NCBI GenBank assembly: GCA_964640195.1
Contig: CAZXIC010000005.1
Location: 1-64,000 of the forward strand
From: CAZXIC01 sp964640195
Lineage (GTDB): Archaea; Iainarchaeota; Iainarchaeia; Iainarchaeales; GCA-2688035
Length of the DNA: 64,000 nt
Reading direction: 5' to 3'
Within the stretch, counting starts at the first letter, position 1. Each line of letters begins with the position of its first letter. Under the pieces are notes generated by a model, which saw only the letters and a list, made by a program, of their open reading frames with translations, was not told the origin of the DNA and searched no databases. This document shows, piece by piece, positions 31,914-40,145 of the stretch. Both the position numbers and the translations under genes were made by a program.

Positions 31914-33217
31914 TGGATATTGCGCTGGAAAATGCCCTTGTTTTCCTGGGCGGAAAAGTGCAGCCGAAAAGCGTGCTGTTGCAGGATGGCAAGATTGCCG
32001 CTATTGAGGGCAGCGTTGACGCAGTAAATAGGATTGACTGCAGGGGCTTGGTGCTGCTGCCCGGGCTGGTTGACGCACATGTCCACTTCAGGATTCCAGG
32101 TGCAGCGCAAAAGGAAGACTGGTCAACCGGGAGCAGGGCTGCTGCTGCAGGCGGCGTAACCACTGTTTTTGACATGCCGAACAACAATCCAAGCTGCACA
32201 ACTCAGAGGGAGCTGGACTTAAAGAGGAAGGTTGCAGAATCGGACAGTGTGTGCAATTTCGCTTTCCACTTTGGTGCGAGCAACGACAACATGCAGCAAC
32301 TTGAAACAGTTAAAGGGACAGGCTCTTTCAAGGTTTTTATGGGAAGCAGCACAGGCACGCTGCTTATAACCGATGAAAAAATTCTGCGCAGGGTTTTTTC
32401 AATCGCAAAAAAACGCAACTTTGTTGTTCTGGTCCACGCAGAGGACGAGGGCACGATAAGGAAGAATAGCGAAGCCGCAAAGAAAAAGGGCTGGAACCAT
32501 GCGCGTTATCATTCAAAAATCAGGACATGCGAGGTAGAGGCAAAAGCAATTGAAAGGGCACTGAAGCTGCAGGCTGAGGTTGGGAACAGGCTGCACATCT
32601 GCCACGTAAGCAGCGCGCAGGGGCTTGAGCTAATCAGGGAAGCCAAGCAAGGCAGTGCTGGAATTTCATGCGAGGTCACTCCCCATCATTTGTTCCTCTC
32701 CCAAGAGGCAACGGAAGAGCTGGGCAATTTCGCGAAAATGAACCCTAGCCTGAAAACAAGCAGTGATGTTAAAGCGCTCTGGAAAGGAATCAGCAATGGC
32801 ACGGTTGACATTATTGCTACAGACCATGCGCCGCACACGAAAGAGGAAAAGGAAAAGCAATACTGGGAGGCACCGAGCGGTGTTCCCGGCATTGAAACAA
32901 TGCTGCCCCTGCTGCTTGATGCTGTTAACAGGGAGAGGATTGAACTGCAAAAAATAGTGGAATTGTGCTGCTCAAGCCCTGCAAAGATTTTTGGCCTGCC
33001 ATGCAGCGGGGAAATAAAAATCGGCAACAGTGCCGACCTTGCGCTGGTTGACCTTGAAAGCGAGCAAACAATAAAAAATGGTCGGCTTTTTACTAAATGC
33101 AACTGGAGCCCTTTCGCCACTTGGAAACTGCGGGGCTGCGTTGAAAGAACCTTTGTTTTGGGGGGAGAGGTTTTTAGCAATGAATCCGAAGGAAGGGCTG
33201 TGCAACCAGCTGTTTGA
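31913..33217 (+). CDS. pyrC: Dihydroorotase (class I)
   Basis: Cyclises carbamoyl-aspartate to dihydroorotate. The 434-residue amidohydrolase has the metal motif GLVDAHVHFRIPG, then GGVTTVFDMPNNNP, VLVHAEDEG, HICHVSSAQGLE and IATDHAPHTKEEK with the catalytic Asp. ATG 31913 overlaps the pyrK stop. Its 3' end overlaps pyrE by 38 nt. Confidence 0.95.
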   Translation: MDIALENALVFLGGKVQPKSVLLQDGKIAAIEGSVDAVNRIDCRGLVLLPGLVDAHVHFRIPGAAQKEDWSTGSRAAAAGGVTTVFDMPNNNPSCTTQRELDLKRKVAESDSVCNFAFHFGASNDNMQQLETVKGTGSFKVFMGSSTGTLLITDEKILRRVFSIAKKRNFVVLVHAEDEGTIRKNSEAAKKKGWNHARYHSKIRTCEVEAKAIERALKLQAEVGNRLHICHVSSAQGLELIREAKQGSAGISCEVTPHHLFLSQEATEELGNFAKMNPSLKTSSDVKALWKGISNGTVDIIATDHAPHTKEEKEKQYWEAPSGVPGIETMLPLLLDAVNRERIELQKIVELCCSSPAKIFGLPCSGEIKIGNSADLALVDLESEQTIKNGRLFTKCNWSPFATWKLRGCVERTFVLGGEVFSNESEGRAVQPAV

Positions 33218-33812
33218 GATTGGCGCGGTAAAATTCGGCTGCTTCACCTTGAAGAGCGGGCTGCTCAGTCCAATTTACATTGATTTGAGGGTGCTGGTCT
33301 CGCATCCAAGCGTTCTGAGGAAGGTTGCGTCAGAGCTGATTAAAGTCACAAAGCCCCTGCGCTTTGACAGGATTGCAGGAATTCCCTATGCCGCGATTTC
33401 AATCGCAACCGCTGTTTCGCTGCAGGCAGACTATCCAATGGTTTACCCTAGGAAGGAGCAGAAAGGATATGGAACAAAGAGAGCAATCGAGGGGGAATTC
33501 AAGCAGGGCGAAACTGTTCTGGTTTACGATGACCTTATCACGACAGGCGCAAGCAAGTTTGAAGCCATCGCCCCCTTGGAGGAAGCTGGCTTGAAAATAA
33601 AAGACATTGTGGTTTTGGTTGACAGGCAGCAGGGCGGAAAGCAGGACCTGGAAGCAAAGGGCTATGCCCTACACTCGGTTTTTACGATAGGCTGGATCCT
33701 GGAAACCCTGCTCAGGGGCAAAAAAATTTCCCAGCAGCAGTTTGATTCAATCAAGGAATACTTCGCAAGCCCTGAGCAGTGGAGCAAGAAGCACGAGAGT
33801 GAGGGGCAATGA
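33180..33812 (+). CDS. pyrE: Orotate phosphoribosyltransferase
   Basis: Adds ribose-5-phosphate from PRPP to orotate. The 210-residue protein begins MNPKEGLCNQLFEIGAVKFG, has FTLKSGLLSPIYIDLR, YPRKEQKGYGTKRAIEG and the PRPP motif VLVYDDLITTGASK. ATG 33180 follows GAGAGG; longer frames inside pyrC are rejected. It overlaps pyrF by 4 nt. Confidence 0.95.
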   Translation: MNPKEGLCNQLFEIGAVKFGCFTLKSGLLSPIYIDLRVLVSHPSVLRKVASELIKVTKPLRFDRIAGIPYAAISIATAVSLQADYPMVYPRKEQKGYGTKRAIEGEFKQGETVLVYDDLITTGASKFEAIAPLEEAGLKIKDIVVLVDRQQGGKQDLEAKGYALHSVFTIGWILETLLRGKKISQQQFDSIKEYFASPEQWSKKHESEGQ

Positions 33813-34669
33813 ATTACAGCGAGCTGTTGCTGAACAGCGCAGAAAAATTCAGTTCAATTGTCTGCATGGGAGCAGACCCAGTGATTGAAAGGATTCCCAT
33901 AAAAGAAAAGGATGTTGAGAAAAAGATTGCAAAATTCTATTCGGAGATAATTGACGCAGCGGTTGCAGAGAACGCTGTTCCCGGCACCGTGAAGCCGAAT
34001 TACGCTTTTTACGCCCAGTACGGCTTTCCAGGCCTGCGGGCGCTGAAAACAGTCTGCGGGCTTGCCAGGGAAAAGGGCATTCCCTTGGTCCTTGACGCAA
34101 AGAGGGGAGACATTGGCAAGACAAACGCCGCTTATGCCAGGGAGGCGTTTGAATTCTGGCAAGCAGACTGCGTTACGCTCAGCCCGTTCCTGGGCAGTGA
34201 CAGCGTTGAGCCGTTCGTGCAGCAGTGCGAGCAGAAGGGAAAAGGTGTTTACCTGCTGAACAGGACAAGCAATCCCGGGGCTGCAGAGATACAGAACCTT
34301 GTCTGCAGCGGAAAGGAATTCTATTCTATCATTTCCGAAAAAATCGTTGAATGGGGCGCGAAAGCGCATGGAAATGTCGGTGCTGTCGTTGGCGCAACAT
34401 CAATTGCAGAGTTTGAAAAAATCGCCTCCTTTTTCGCTGAAAGCGGTGCAAAAGTGCCCATGCTGATTCCCGGGGTTGGAGCGCAGGGCGGCAGCGCAGC
34501 AGAGGTTGCTGATGCGATGCGGAAAGCAGGCTATGAGCTGCGCTTAGCGCGCATTAATTCAAGCAGCGGCATCAACTACGCTTTTGAGAAGCAGGAAACA
34601 GAAGATTTCGCAGGCGCTGCAGTGAAAGCGATAAAAGAACTGAACAGGGAAATCGGCTCACTGAAGTGA
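33809..34669 (+). CDS. pyrF: Orotidine-5'-phosphate decarboxylase (long, subfamily 2 type)
   Basis: Final step to UMP. The 286-residue TIM barrel has the catalytic LDAKRGDIGKTN, TVKPNYAFYAQYG, TLSPFLGSDSVEPF and LIPGVGAQGG. This longer form is typical of many bacteria, whereas most archaeal OMP decarboxylases are nearer 210-230 residues. It overlaps pyrE (ATGA) and the next gene. Confidence 0.95.
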   Translation: MNYSELLLNSAEKFSSIVCMGADPVIERIPIKEKDVEKKIAKFYSEIIDAAVAENAVPGTVKPNYAFYAQYGFPGLRALKTVCGLAREKGIPLVLDAKRGDIGKTNAAYAREAFEFWQADCVTLSPFLGSDSVEPFVQQCEQKGKGVYLLNRTSNPGAAEIQNLVCSGKEFYSIISEKIVEWGAKAHGNVGAVVGATSIAEFEKIASFFAESGAKVPMLIPGVGAQGGSAAEVADAMRKAGYELRLARINSSSGINYAFEKQETEDFAGAAVKAIKELNREIGSLK

Positions 34670-35211
34670 TTCCCGTGAAACTGAAAATCGGCGTGATGGG
34701 CGGCGCAGGCGGCACTCACACAAAAGAGCTGCTGGAAAAGGCAGCCCTTGTTGGAAAAGCAATCGCCGAAAGCAACTGTACTCTTTTTTACGGCGCAACA
34801 ATCGGCCTGCCGCTGGAAGCGGCAAGGGCTGCAAAGGAAGCCGGCGCAACAGTTGTTGGAGTTAGCCCTGCTGCAAACGAAAAAGAGCACACAGAGGAAT
34901 ACCGCCTTCCAACCGAACCGTGCGATGCTGTTATTTTCACTGGCTACGGATTTCCCGGCAGGAATGTCATTCTTGTAAGAAGCTGCGACGCGATTGTAAT
35001 AATCGGCGGCAGAATCGGGACAATGAGCGAGTTTGCGGTTGCCTACGCAGAGCAGAGGCCGATTGGCGTTCTGCAGGGCAGCGGCGGATTTGCAGGCAAG
35101 GTGCAGGAAATTGAAAGAGATGTCCTAAAAGGGGAGATGCCAACTCAAATCGTCTTTGACGCAGAGCCGAAAAAGCTGGTTGAAAAGCTGCTGCAGGCGC
35201 TGCGAAAGTGA
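34666..35211 (+). CDS. LOG-family/TIGR00725-like nucleotide-binding protein
   Basis: A 181-residue Rossmann-fold protein with IGVMGGAGGTHTKELLEKA, VVGVSPAANEKEH and IIGGRIGTMSEFAVAY, the (P)GGxGTxxE-type motif of the lysine-decarboxylase-like LOG/DprA-related group. Relatives hydrolyse nucleoside 5'-monophosphates to base and ribose-5-phosphate. The location after pyrF and upstream of AMP phosphorylase makes a nucleotide-handling role plausible. GTG 34666 overlaps the pyrF stop; another GTG lies 12 nt later. Confidence 0.78.
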   Translation: MIPVKLKIGVMGGAGGTHTKELLEKAALVGKAIAESNCTLFYGATIGLPLEAARAAKEAGATVVGVSPAANEKEHTEEYRLPTEPCDAVIFTGYGFPGRNVILVRSCDAIVIIGGRIGTMSEFAVAYAEQRPIGVLQGSGGFAGKVQEIERDVLKGEMPTQIVFDAEPKKLVEKLLQALRK

Positions 35212-35216
35212 TTTGA

Positions 35217-35537
35217 ATGGCAGGAAACAAAGTCCGGTGGGGCAAATTTGGCAGGATAGTAGTAAGTGCTATTGTGGTTATCGTTGGAGTCTTTTTTATG
35301 TTCTTTCGTTTAGAACAGATTAAAGATAATGCCATAGCACTTGCTGTAGGCGCTTCCTTCACTGGAAGTTTCATCTTCTGGTTTGTAGTATTCCTTATGT
35401 ACCAAAAGCGCACCGATACTTATTTGCTAAATAAACTTGAAGCTATTGAACAAGAAATAAAACAAATGTCCAAGGAGTTAAACCACAAGCCAAAAACAAA
35501 AAAATCAGAAATTGAAACCAAAAAGAAAGGGAATTGA
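35217..35537 (+). CDS. Small membrane protein with coiled-coil tail
   Basis: A 106-residue protein with two transmembrane segments (about 12-31 IVVSAIVVIVGVFFMFF and 40-62 LAVGASFTGSFIFWFVVFLM). A charged helical cytoplasmic tail (LNKLEAIEQEIKQMSKEL) ends in a Lys-rich stretch. The DNA is noticeably more AT-rich than the neighbouring operon genes, hinting at later insertion. Function unknown. Confidence 0.65.
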   Translation: MAGNKVRWGKFGRIVVSAIVVIVGVFFMFFRLEQIKDNAIALAVGASFTGSFIFWFVVFLMYQKRTDTYLLNKLEAIEQEIKQMSKELNHKPKTKKSEIETKKKGN

Positions 35538-35604
35538 ACGAACAGTTTATTCCTTCCGTAACTTTATTATACTGCTTTTCACTTCTCTTATTCTGGAGAT
35601 TTTT

Positions 35605-37137
35605 ATGCCTGACAGCAGGAGCGAGTACAGCCAGGTGATGGCTGTACTGCCTTTTGACATTGAAGCTAGGAGGATGATTTGCATCCTCAACCACGGGGAT
35701 GCGGTTGAGCTCGGGCTGTTTCCGCTCGACAGGGCTGAAATAACGAACATGAGGAACGGCAAGAAGACTGTAACAGTGGTGGACGTAACGAAAACAATGG
35801 TAGAGGAGAACCAGCTTGGAATTTTCCATGATGTAAAGGAAAGGCTTGCGGTTAAGGCAGGCGACAAGGTTAACGTAAAGCCTGTGGAAAAGCCGCAGTC
35901 AGTCAGCTTCATCAAAAAGAAGATGGAGGGCGAAGAACTGAACGAGTCAGAGATTTTGTCAATTGTGAGGGACATAAGCGCGAACAGGCTGAGTGAAATA
36001 GAGACAAGCGCTTTCGTTGCGGCTGTCTACATCCACGGCTATACACTGGATGAAACAGTTGCGATGACAAAGGCTCTTACTGCAGATGGAAAGCAGCTAA
36101 AGCTTGACAAGGGCCCTGTCCTGGACAAGCACTGCATTGGCGGAATGAACGGCAGGAGCACAATGATTGTTGTGCCGATTGTGGCTGCAGCAGGCTACTA
36201 CATCCCGAAAACAAGCAGCAGGAGCATTACCTCTGCTGCGGGAACAGCTGACGTGATGGAAATCCTTGCCGATGTATGCCTCTCCCTTGAGAAGATAAAG
36301 AGGATAACCGAAAGGGTTGGGGGCGTAATCGCCTGGGGCGGCGCCCTGGACCTTGCACCGGTTGATGACGAGATAATCAAAATAGAGCACCCTTTTGCCC
36401 TTGACCCCATCGGGCAGATAATTGCCAGCGTGATGGCGAAAAAGGCAAGCGTTGGCAGCGAGTACATCGTTGTTGACCTGCCCGTTGGCCAGGACGTGAA
36501 AATCCACACGAGGGAGCTCGGCGAGGAGATGGCGAAGAAATTCATTGAAGTCGGGAAAAAGCTCGGCATGAGGGTGGAGGCAGTGCTCACAGACGGCACT
36601 GAGCCGAGCGGCAAAGCGTTTGGGCCGGCACTTGAAGCAAAGCACGCCATGCAGATTCTGGAGGGCGAATTTTTTGACAACCTTGCGCAGAAGAGCTGCG
36701 AGCTTGCCGGCGCCTTGTTCGAGCTGGTTGGAAAGACAAAGAAGGGAAAAGGCTACGCGCTTGCAAAGGAAATCCTGCAGAGCGGAAAGGCACTGCAAAA
36801 AATGCAGCAAATAATCAAGGCGCAGGGCGCGAGATGCCTGAAGAGCAGCGACGTTGCCCTCTGCAACACAAAGGCAACCGTCAGGGCAGGCGCCTTCGGC
36901 GAAATCAGCAGGATAAATGTAAGGGAGTGCATTAGCATCGCAAGGATTGCCGGTTCACCAGGAGACAAAAAGGCAGGGCTGCTTCTGCATGTAGAAGAGG
37001 GCGAGAAAATAAAGAAAGGCCAGCCCATGTTCACAATCTACAGCGGGAACAGGCGGAAACTGCGGTTGGCAGAGCATTATGCGAAAAAAGCGAGTGTTAT
37101 CGAACTGCAGAAAATCATCCTGCAGAAATTCCAGTAA
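35605..37137 (+). CDS. AMP phosphorylase (archaeal, TIGR03327-like)
   Basis: Phosphorolyses AMP (and other NMPs) to the free base and ribose-1,5-bisphosphate. The 510-residue protein matches the DeoA/thymidine-phosphorylase fold: MTKALTADGKQL, the phosphate site KHCIGGMNGRSTM, TSSRSITSAAGTADVMEIL, GGVIAWGGALDLAPVDD and YIVVDLPVGQDVK. Its roughly 80-residue N-terminal extension and length are those of archaeal AMP phosphorylase. ATG 35605 with GGAG six nt upstream is chosen; an in-frame longer start runs into the previous gene. It ends the pyr operon. Confidence 0.92.
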   Translation: MPDSRSEYSQVMAVLPFDIEARRMICILNHGDAVELGLFPLDRAEITNMRNGKKTVTVVDVTKTMVEENQLGIFHDVKERLAVKAGDKVNVKPVEKPQSVSFIKKKMEGEELNESEILSIVRDISANRLSEIETSAFVAAVYIHGYTLDETVAMTKALTADGKQLKLDKGPVLDKHCIGGMNGRSTMIVVPIVAAAGYYIPKTSSRSITSAAGTADVMEILADVCLSLEKIKRITERVGGVIAWGGALDLAPVDDEIIKIEHPFALDPIGQIIASVMAKKASVGSEYIVVDLPVGQDVKIHTRELGEEMAKKFIEVGKKLGMRVEAVLTDGTEPSGKAFGPALEAKHAMQILEGEFFDNLAQKSCELAGALFELVGKTKKGKGYALAKEILQSGKALQKMQQIIKAQGARCLKSSDVALCNTKATVRAGAFGEISRINVRECISIARIAGSPGDKKAGLLLHVEEGEKIKKGQPMFTIYSGNRRKLRLAEHYAKKASVIELQKIILQKFQ

Positions 37138-37139
37138 TG

Positions 37140-37961
37140 CTACCTGCTTAGGCTGTTGAATATCTGCACGAATTCCCTTACAGAAATAAGGTTGACTTTC
37201 ACGTTCTGCATCTGCAGCATCCTGGCTTTTTTCCTGAACTCTTTCTCTTTCACCCCAACTGCCTGCCTGAAGAAGGGGTATGCATCAAGCAATGCATTCC
37301 TCAGGTTCTTGTTCTTGAACCTGAAAACAGACTTTATGAAAAGCGAGAATGCCTTTTTGTCAGCAACCCTGCCATGCCTCTGCGTTTTAACCATTTTCAC
37401 GATGCAGCTTTCACCCTCTGGTTTCGGGAAAAAGCAGCCAGGCTCCAGCCTCTGCGCGATTTCTATGTCAAAGCTGTGCTGCGTCAAAACACTCAATGCA
37501 TTGTACTGCTTAAAGCCCGGCAGGGCAGCGAGCTTTTCCACGAACTCCCGCTGGAAAACGAGCACAGCCAGCTCCGAGCCATGTTGCAGCAGCCTGTACA
37601 TTATTGCAGCGCTGTGACCATAGGGCGGCAGGGACACAACCTTGTTGAACCTGGGCAGCTGCACTTCCAGGAAGTCGCCGCAGATAACCTGCAGGTTTTT
37701 TTCAGGCAGCTCTTCCCTGAGAAGCCTGCACAGCGTTTCATCCAGCTCAACTGCCGCAACAGTGCAGTGCTGCTGCAGGTGCCTTGTGAGGAAGCCTGTG
37801 CCGCTGCCTATCTCAAGCACGGTGTCGGTGGCCTTCAGCTCTGCCAGCTCCACTATTTTAAGCAGCACCGCCTCGTTTACTATGAAGTGCTGCCCCCGCT
37901 TTTTGTTTGGTGCAAACCTGTAGCGCACCATCAGGTTCTGCAGCTCGTTAAAAAGAGCCAT
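37140..37961 (-). CDS. rsmA: 16S rRNA dimethyladenosine methyltransferase with altered motif IV
   Basis: KsgA/Dim1 enzyme that dimethylates two adenines near the 16S 3' end using SAM. The 273-residue protein has QHFIVNEAVL, SAM motif I EIGSGTG (50-56), AVELDE and GDFLEV. Motif IV, normally NLPYxI with an essential Asn, reads VVSLPPYGHSAAIM, so Asn is replaced by Ser or lost. Gene order rsmA-DUF655-rpoF-eL21 is the standard archaeal one, with a 5-nt gap to DUF655. It may retain a ribosome-assembly role even if activity is reduced. Confidence 0.88.
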   Translation of the reverse strand: MALFNELQNLMVRYRFAPNKKRGQHFIVNEAVLLKIVELAELKATDTVLEIGSGTGFLTRHLQQHCTVAAVELDETLCRLLREELPEKNLQVICGDFLEVQLPRFNKVVSLPPYGHSAAIMYRLLQHGSELAVLVFQREFVEKLAALPGFKQYNALSVLTQHSFDIEIAQRLEPGCFFPKPEGESCIVKMVKTQRHGRVADKKAFSLFIKSVFRFKNKNLRNALLDAYPFFRQAVGVKEKEFRKKARMLQMQNVKVNLISVREFVQIFNSLSR

Positions 37962-37966
37962 AAACG

Positions 37967-38533
37967 CTATCTTTTGAACAACCGCTTTTCCTTTGCCGGA
38001 GGCCTTGCGAAAAGGTAGTGATTCAGCCCGGGCTCCTGCAGCTCCAGCTCAATCCTCTTGACTATTGCCTTGAAGGGGTCAGGCAGGAATTTCACCCTCT
38101 TGTTCAGGTCGTCAAAAGACTCAAACGGCTTTTTTGCCCTCTCCCTTATTATGTCCTGCATGTGCTTTTTCCCAAATCCCGGCAGCAGCTCCAGCTGGTG
38201 CCTCCTGATTGTGACAGACCCGGCAGTGTTGTAAAAATCCAGGAAGCGCTTCTGGTCATCCTTGACAATTTTTTCAATCGCCTTCTCCAATTCAGCTACA
38301 GCCGTAGAGGTCAGTTCCTCGAATTTTATCCTCCTCTTTATGTAGTCTATCTTATCCCTCTCCTCCTTTCCAACGTAGATGCTTTCCATGACTTTAAGCT
38401 CTGCCTTTGGGATAACCTCAAGCAGCGTAAAGAACTGTTCGCCAAGCACCTGCGCAAACGGCTCGCTCTTGTAGCTGTCGGGCTTCCCCTTCGGCAGATA
38501 ATCCAGTACCAATGCCTTTTCCTCGTTCGGCAT
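37967..38533 (-). CDS. DUF655 (COG1491) helix-hairpin-helix RNA-binding protein
   Basis: A 188-residue archaeal conserved protein, starting MPNEEKALVLDYLPKGK. An S1/OB-like N-terminal half (ELKVMESIYVG) is followed by a helix-hairpin-helix segment LLPGFGKKHMQDIIRERAKKPFES. It is nearly always located beside rsmA and rpoF and is thought to act in rRNA handling. Exact function unknown. An upstream in-frame GTG/Met adds four residues. Confidence 0.85.
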   Translation of the reverse strand: MPNEEKALVLDYLPKGKPDSYKSEPFAQVLGEQFFTLLEVIPKAELKVMESIYVGKEERDKIDYIKRRIKFEELTSTAVAELEKAIEKIVKDDQKRFLDFYNTAGSVTIRRHQLELLPGFGKKHMQDIIRERAKKPFESFDDLNKRVKFLPDPFKAIVKRIELELQEPGLNHYLFARPPAKEKRLFKR

Positions 38534-38551
38534 GCCTAAAACCAACCCTCT

Positions 38552-38887
38552 TTATTTCTTGTATTTCTTGACCAAAAGCAGTATTTTCTGCAGCGTTTGC
38601 TCATTCAGCTTTGAATCCTTGGGCAGGAACAGCTGCAGTATTTCCTTCTTTTCCGGCAGGATGTCAACGATTTTCACAACAACCGCATCGCTAAGCCCGA
38701 CGATTTTCCGCAGCTCTGCCTGCAGCTTCTCGCTGCTGGCAACACTGAGCTTTGAGAACTTTTTAGAATACTTGAGCGTCAAATCCTGCTCGTAGCCCAG
38801 GTCTTTCTCCTTCTTCCTCTCAGACAGCAGCTGCTTTACCTCATTCAAGCTCACTGGCTTCTGATGCAGCAGCTTTTCCCCAATCAT
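38552..38887 (-). CDS. rpoF: RNA polymerase subunit F (Rpb4)
   Basis: A 111-residue stalk subunit that pairs with RpoE (Rpb7). LHQKPVSLNEVKQLLSERKKE and the HRDC-like C terminus (LRKIVGLSDAVVVKIVDILP, EILQLFLPKD) are characteristic. ATG 38887 begins 5 nt after the eL21 stop. The much longer in-frame extension lies inside eL21 and is rejected. Confidence 0.92.
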   Translation of the reverse strand: MIGEKLLHQKPVSLNEVKQLLSERKKEKDLGYEQDLTLKYSKKFSKLSVASSEKLQAELRKIVGLSDAVVVKIVDILPEKKEILQLFLPKDSKLNEQTLQKILLLVKKYKK

Positions 38888-38892
38888 CTGCC

Positions 38893-39183
38893 TCACACTC
38901 CTGCTTCCCTGAGGTGGGCGCTGTGAACCAGCAGCCTTTTCTGCAGGCTGCCTTTCCTGACAACAACCGCGTGCAGCTTGCCCTGCTTTCCCGCCACAAC
39001 GCCGCTGCTGCCGTGATACCCTTTGTGGGGCATCCCGCTGTGCTCTGCCGGGTTTATCAATACCCTTACCCTGCTGCCATCCTTGAATTCCCTGAGCAGC
39101 TGGTTGACAGTTGCCTTTTTTCCAGTGCCTTTCATCTTGCTCCTGGTCTTGGCTCTCTTGCCCCTTGCCTTCTTGTTGCTCAC
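38893..39183 (-). CDS. rpl21e: Ribosomal protein eL21
   Basis: A 96-residue archaeal/eukaryotic large-subunit protein. A basic N terminus (KKARGKRAKTRSKMKGTGKK) is followed by FKDGSRVRVLINPAEHSGMPHKGYHGSSGVV, the family signature. It is the first gene of eL21-rpoF-DUF655-rsmA. A TATA-like TTTTTTAAATTTTT lies about 75 nt upstream, giving a short leader. Confidence 0.95.
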   Translation of the reverse strand: MSNKKARGKRAKTRSKMKGTGKKATVNQLLREFKDGSRVRVLINPAEHSGMPHKGYHGSSGVVAGKQGKLHAVVVRKGSLQKRLLVHSAHLREAGV

Positions 39184-39259
39184 AGCAATTCACCTTTTCG
39201 CCAAATATATCTACTCAAGCTAATACAGCGAATAAGAATAAGGGTGCTGGGAAAAATTT

Positions 39260-39327
39260 AAAAAACCGTTCAAGGCGGCTGTGCAGCCTGCTGGAACGGT
39301 ACGTGGGGCGGGTGCACCGTAACCCGC
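39260..39327. ncRNA. GC-rich structured segment with two hairpins upstream of eL21
   Basis: Hairpin 1 pairs ACCGTTC (39265-39271) with GAACGGT (39294-39300) and has an inner GGCT/AGCC stem. Hairpin 2 pairs GCGGGT (39308-39313) with ACCCGC (39322-39327). ACGGT (39296-39300) can alternatively pair with ACCGT (39316-39320), so two exclusive folds exist. On the minus strand hairpin 1 is followed by a run of T's like a terminator. It could be a small RNA end, a terminator or an element boundary. Confidence 0.35.
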
Positions 39328-39330
39328 TCT

Positions 39331-39342
39331 CCCGCGCTTCGG
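39331..39342 (+). repeat. 12-bp boundary repeat, left copy
   Basis: CCCGCGCTTCGG here recurs exactly at 41200-41211. The two copies bracket the AT-rich block that interrupts an otherwise GC-balanced region between eL21 and tbp, and may mark insertion ends. Confidence 0.35.
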
Positions 39343-39462
39343 CTTTGTTACAAAAGTAGGGTATTTTTGCAACAGAATTGCTAAAAACAGCAAGTTGTTG
39401 AAAAATCACCGGAAGTCTCCTCTATCGTAAGCCATTTAAAAGCCAAAGTATAAGGCTTAATT

Positions 39463-40083
39463 ATGGGCCATTTATTTTTGGATATTGAAACTTATTCTTC
39501 TCCAAAGAATAGCGATTCTTCACTTAATCCTCACATTGAAGGAGCGAAAGTAATTGTGGTCGCATACAATTACTACGATTCCTTTAAACCACCTAAAAAA
39601 GAAGCAATAAAGCCACCAACATTTTTGAAGGAATGGGAAAGTGATGAGAAAACAATTTTGACCCAATTTTATAAGTTTCTAAAGGAGGCGAGAAGGAATG
39701 ACCCTTTTTTGAAAATAATTGGTTTTAATACAACAAAATTTGATTTACCATACTTGTTTGGGAGGATGTCATTGCTAAAAATAGCACCAGATGAGGAATT
39801 ACATGAGCTTTTATTTGGACCTTTTGCTGTGGATATGTTTCAGCTTAGTGCCATAATATCCCCCATAACAAAACAATACGAGCAATTATGGACTATGAAT
39901 CACAAAGAAACCTCCTCTTTCTTTAAATTGCAGGAAAAAGAGGGAACTGGTTTGGGATGTAGCAGATTTTACGATGCTGAGGAGTTTGAAAAAATAATGA
40001 AATATTGTACAGAAGAGTTCAATCTAGAACAGATGCTTGATTGCTTTTATCTCCATGTTCTTGAAACATCCCTCAAAGGATAG
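39463..40083 (+). CDS. DnaQ/PolB-like 3'-5' exonuclease homologue
   Basis: A 206-residue protein with an RNase-H-like exonuclease pattern. Exo I is FLDIETY (Asp7, Glu9) and Exo II is GFNTTKFDLPYL (Asn89, Asp94). Exo III would be YCTEEFNLE, where the usual YxxxD Asp is Glu185. It resembles the family of predicted exonucleases related to PolB proofreading domains. The DNA is clearly more AT-rich than the flanking ribosomal and tbp genes, suggesting acquisition. A strong hairpin with T-run follows. Activity is uncertain because of the Exo III change. Confidence 0.72.
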   Translation: MGHLFLDIETYSSPKNSDSSLNPHIEGAKVIVVAYNYYDSFKPPKKEAIKPPTFLKEWESDEKTILTQFYKFLKEARRNDPFLKIIGFNTTKFDLPYLFGRMSLLKIAPDEELHELLFGPFAVDMFQLSAIISPITKQYEQLWTMNHKETSSFFKLQEKEGTGLGCSRFYDAEEFEKIMKYCTEEFNLEQMLDCFYLHVLETSLKG

Positions 40084-40145
40084 AGTCAATAAAAGGCGAG
40101 TTGTTGAAAAAATAACTCTTTTTTGAAACCCAACATTCTATTTAT

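Noticed and set aside
35512..35604. 31-residue N-terminal extension of AMP phosphorylase
   Set aside because: It overlaps the preceding membrane-protein gene, and ATG 35605 has a well-placed GGAG and gives the family length.
38888..39193. Long N-terminal extension of RpoF
   Set aside because: It lies out of frame across the conserved eL21 gene; Gln/Gly/Arg-rich translation is a shadow.
39265..39345. tRNA-like gene upstream of eL21
   Set aside because: Hairpins exist but no T-loop consensus, acceptor stem or anticodon arm can be assembled.
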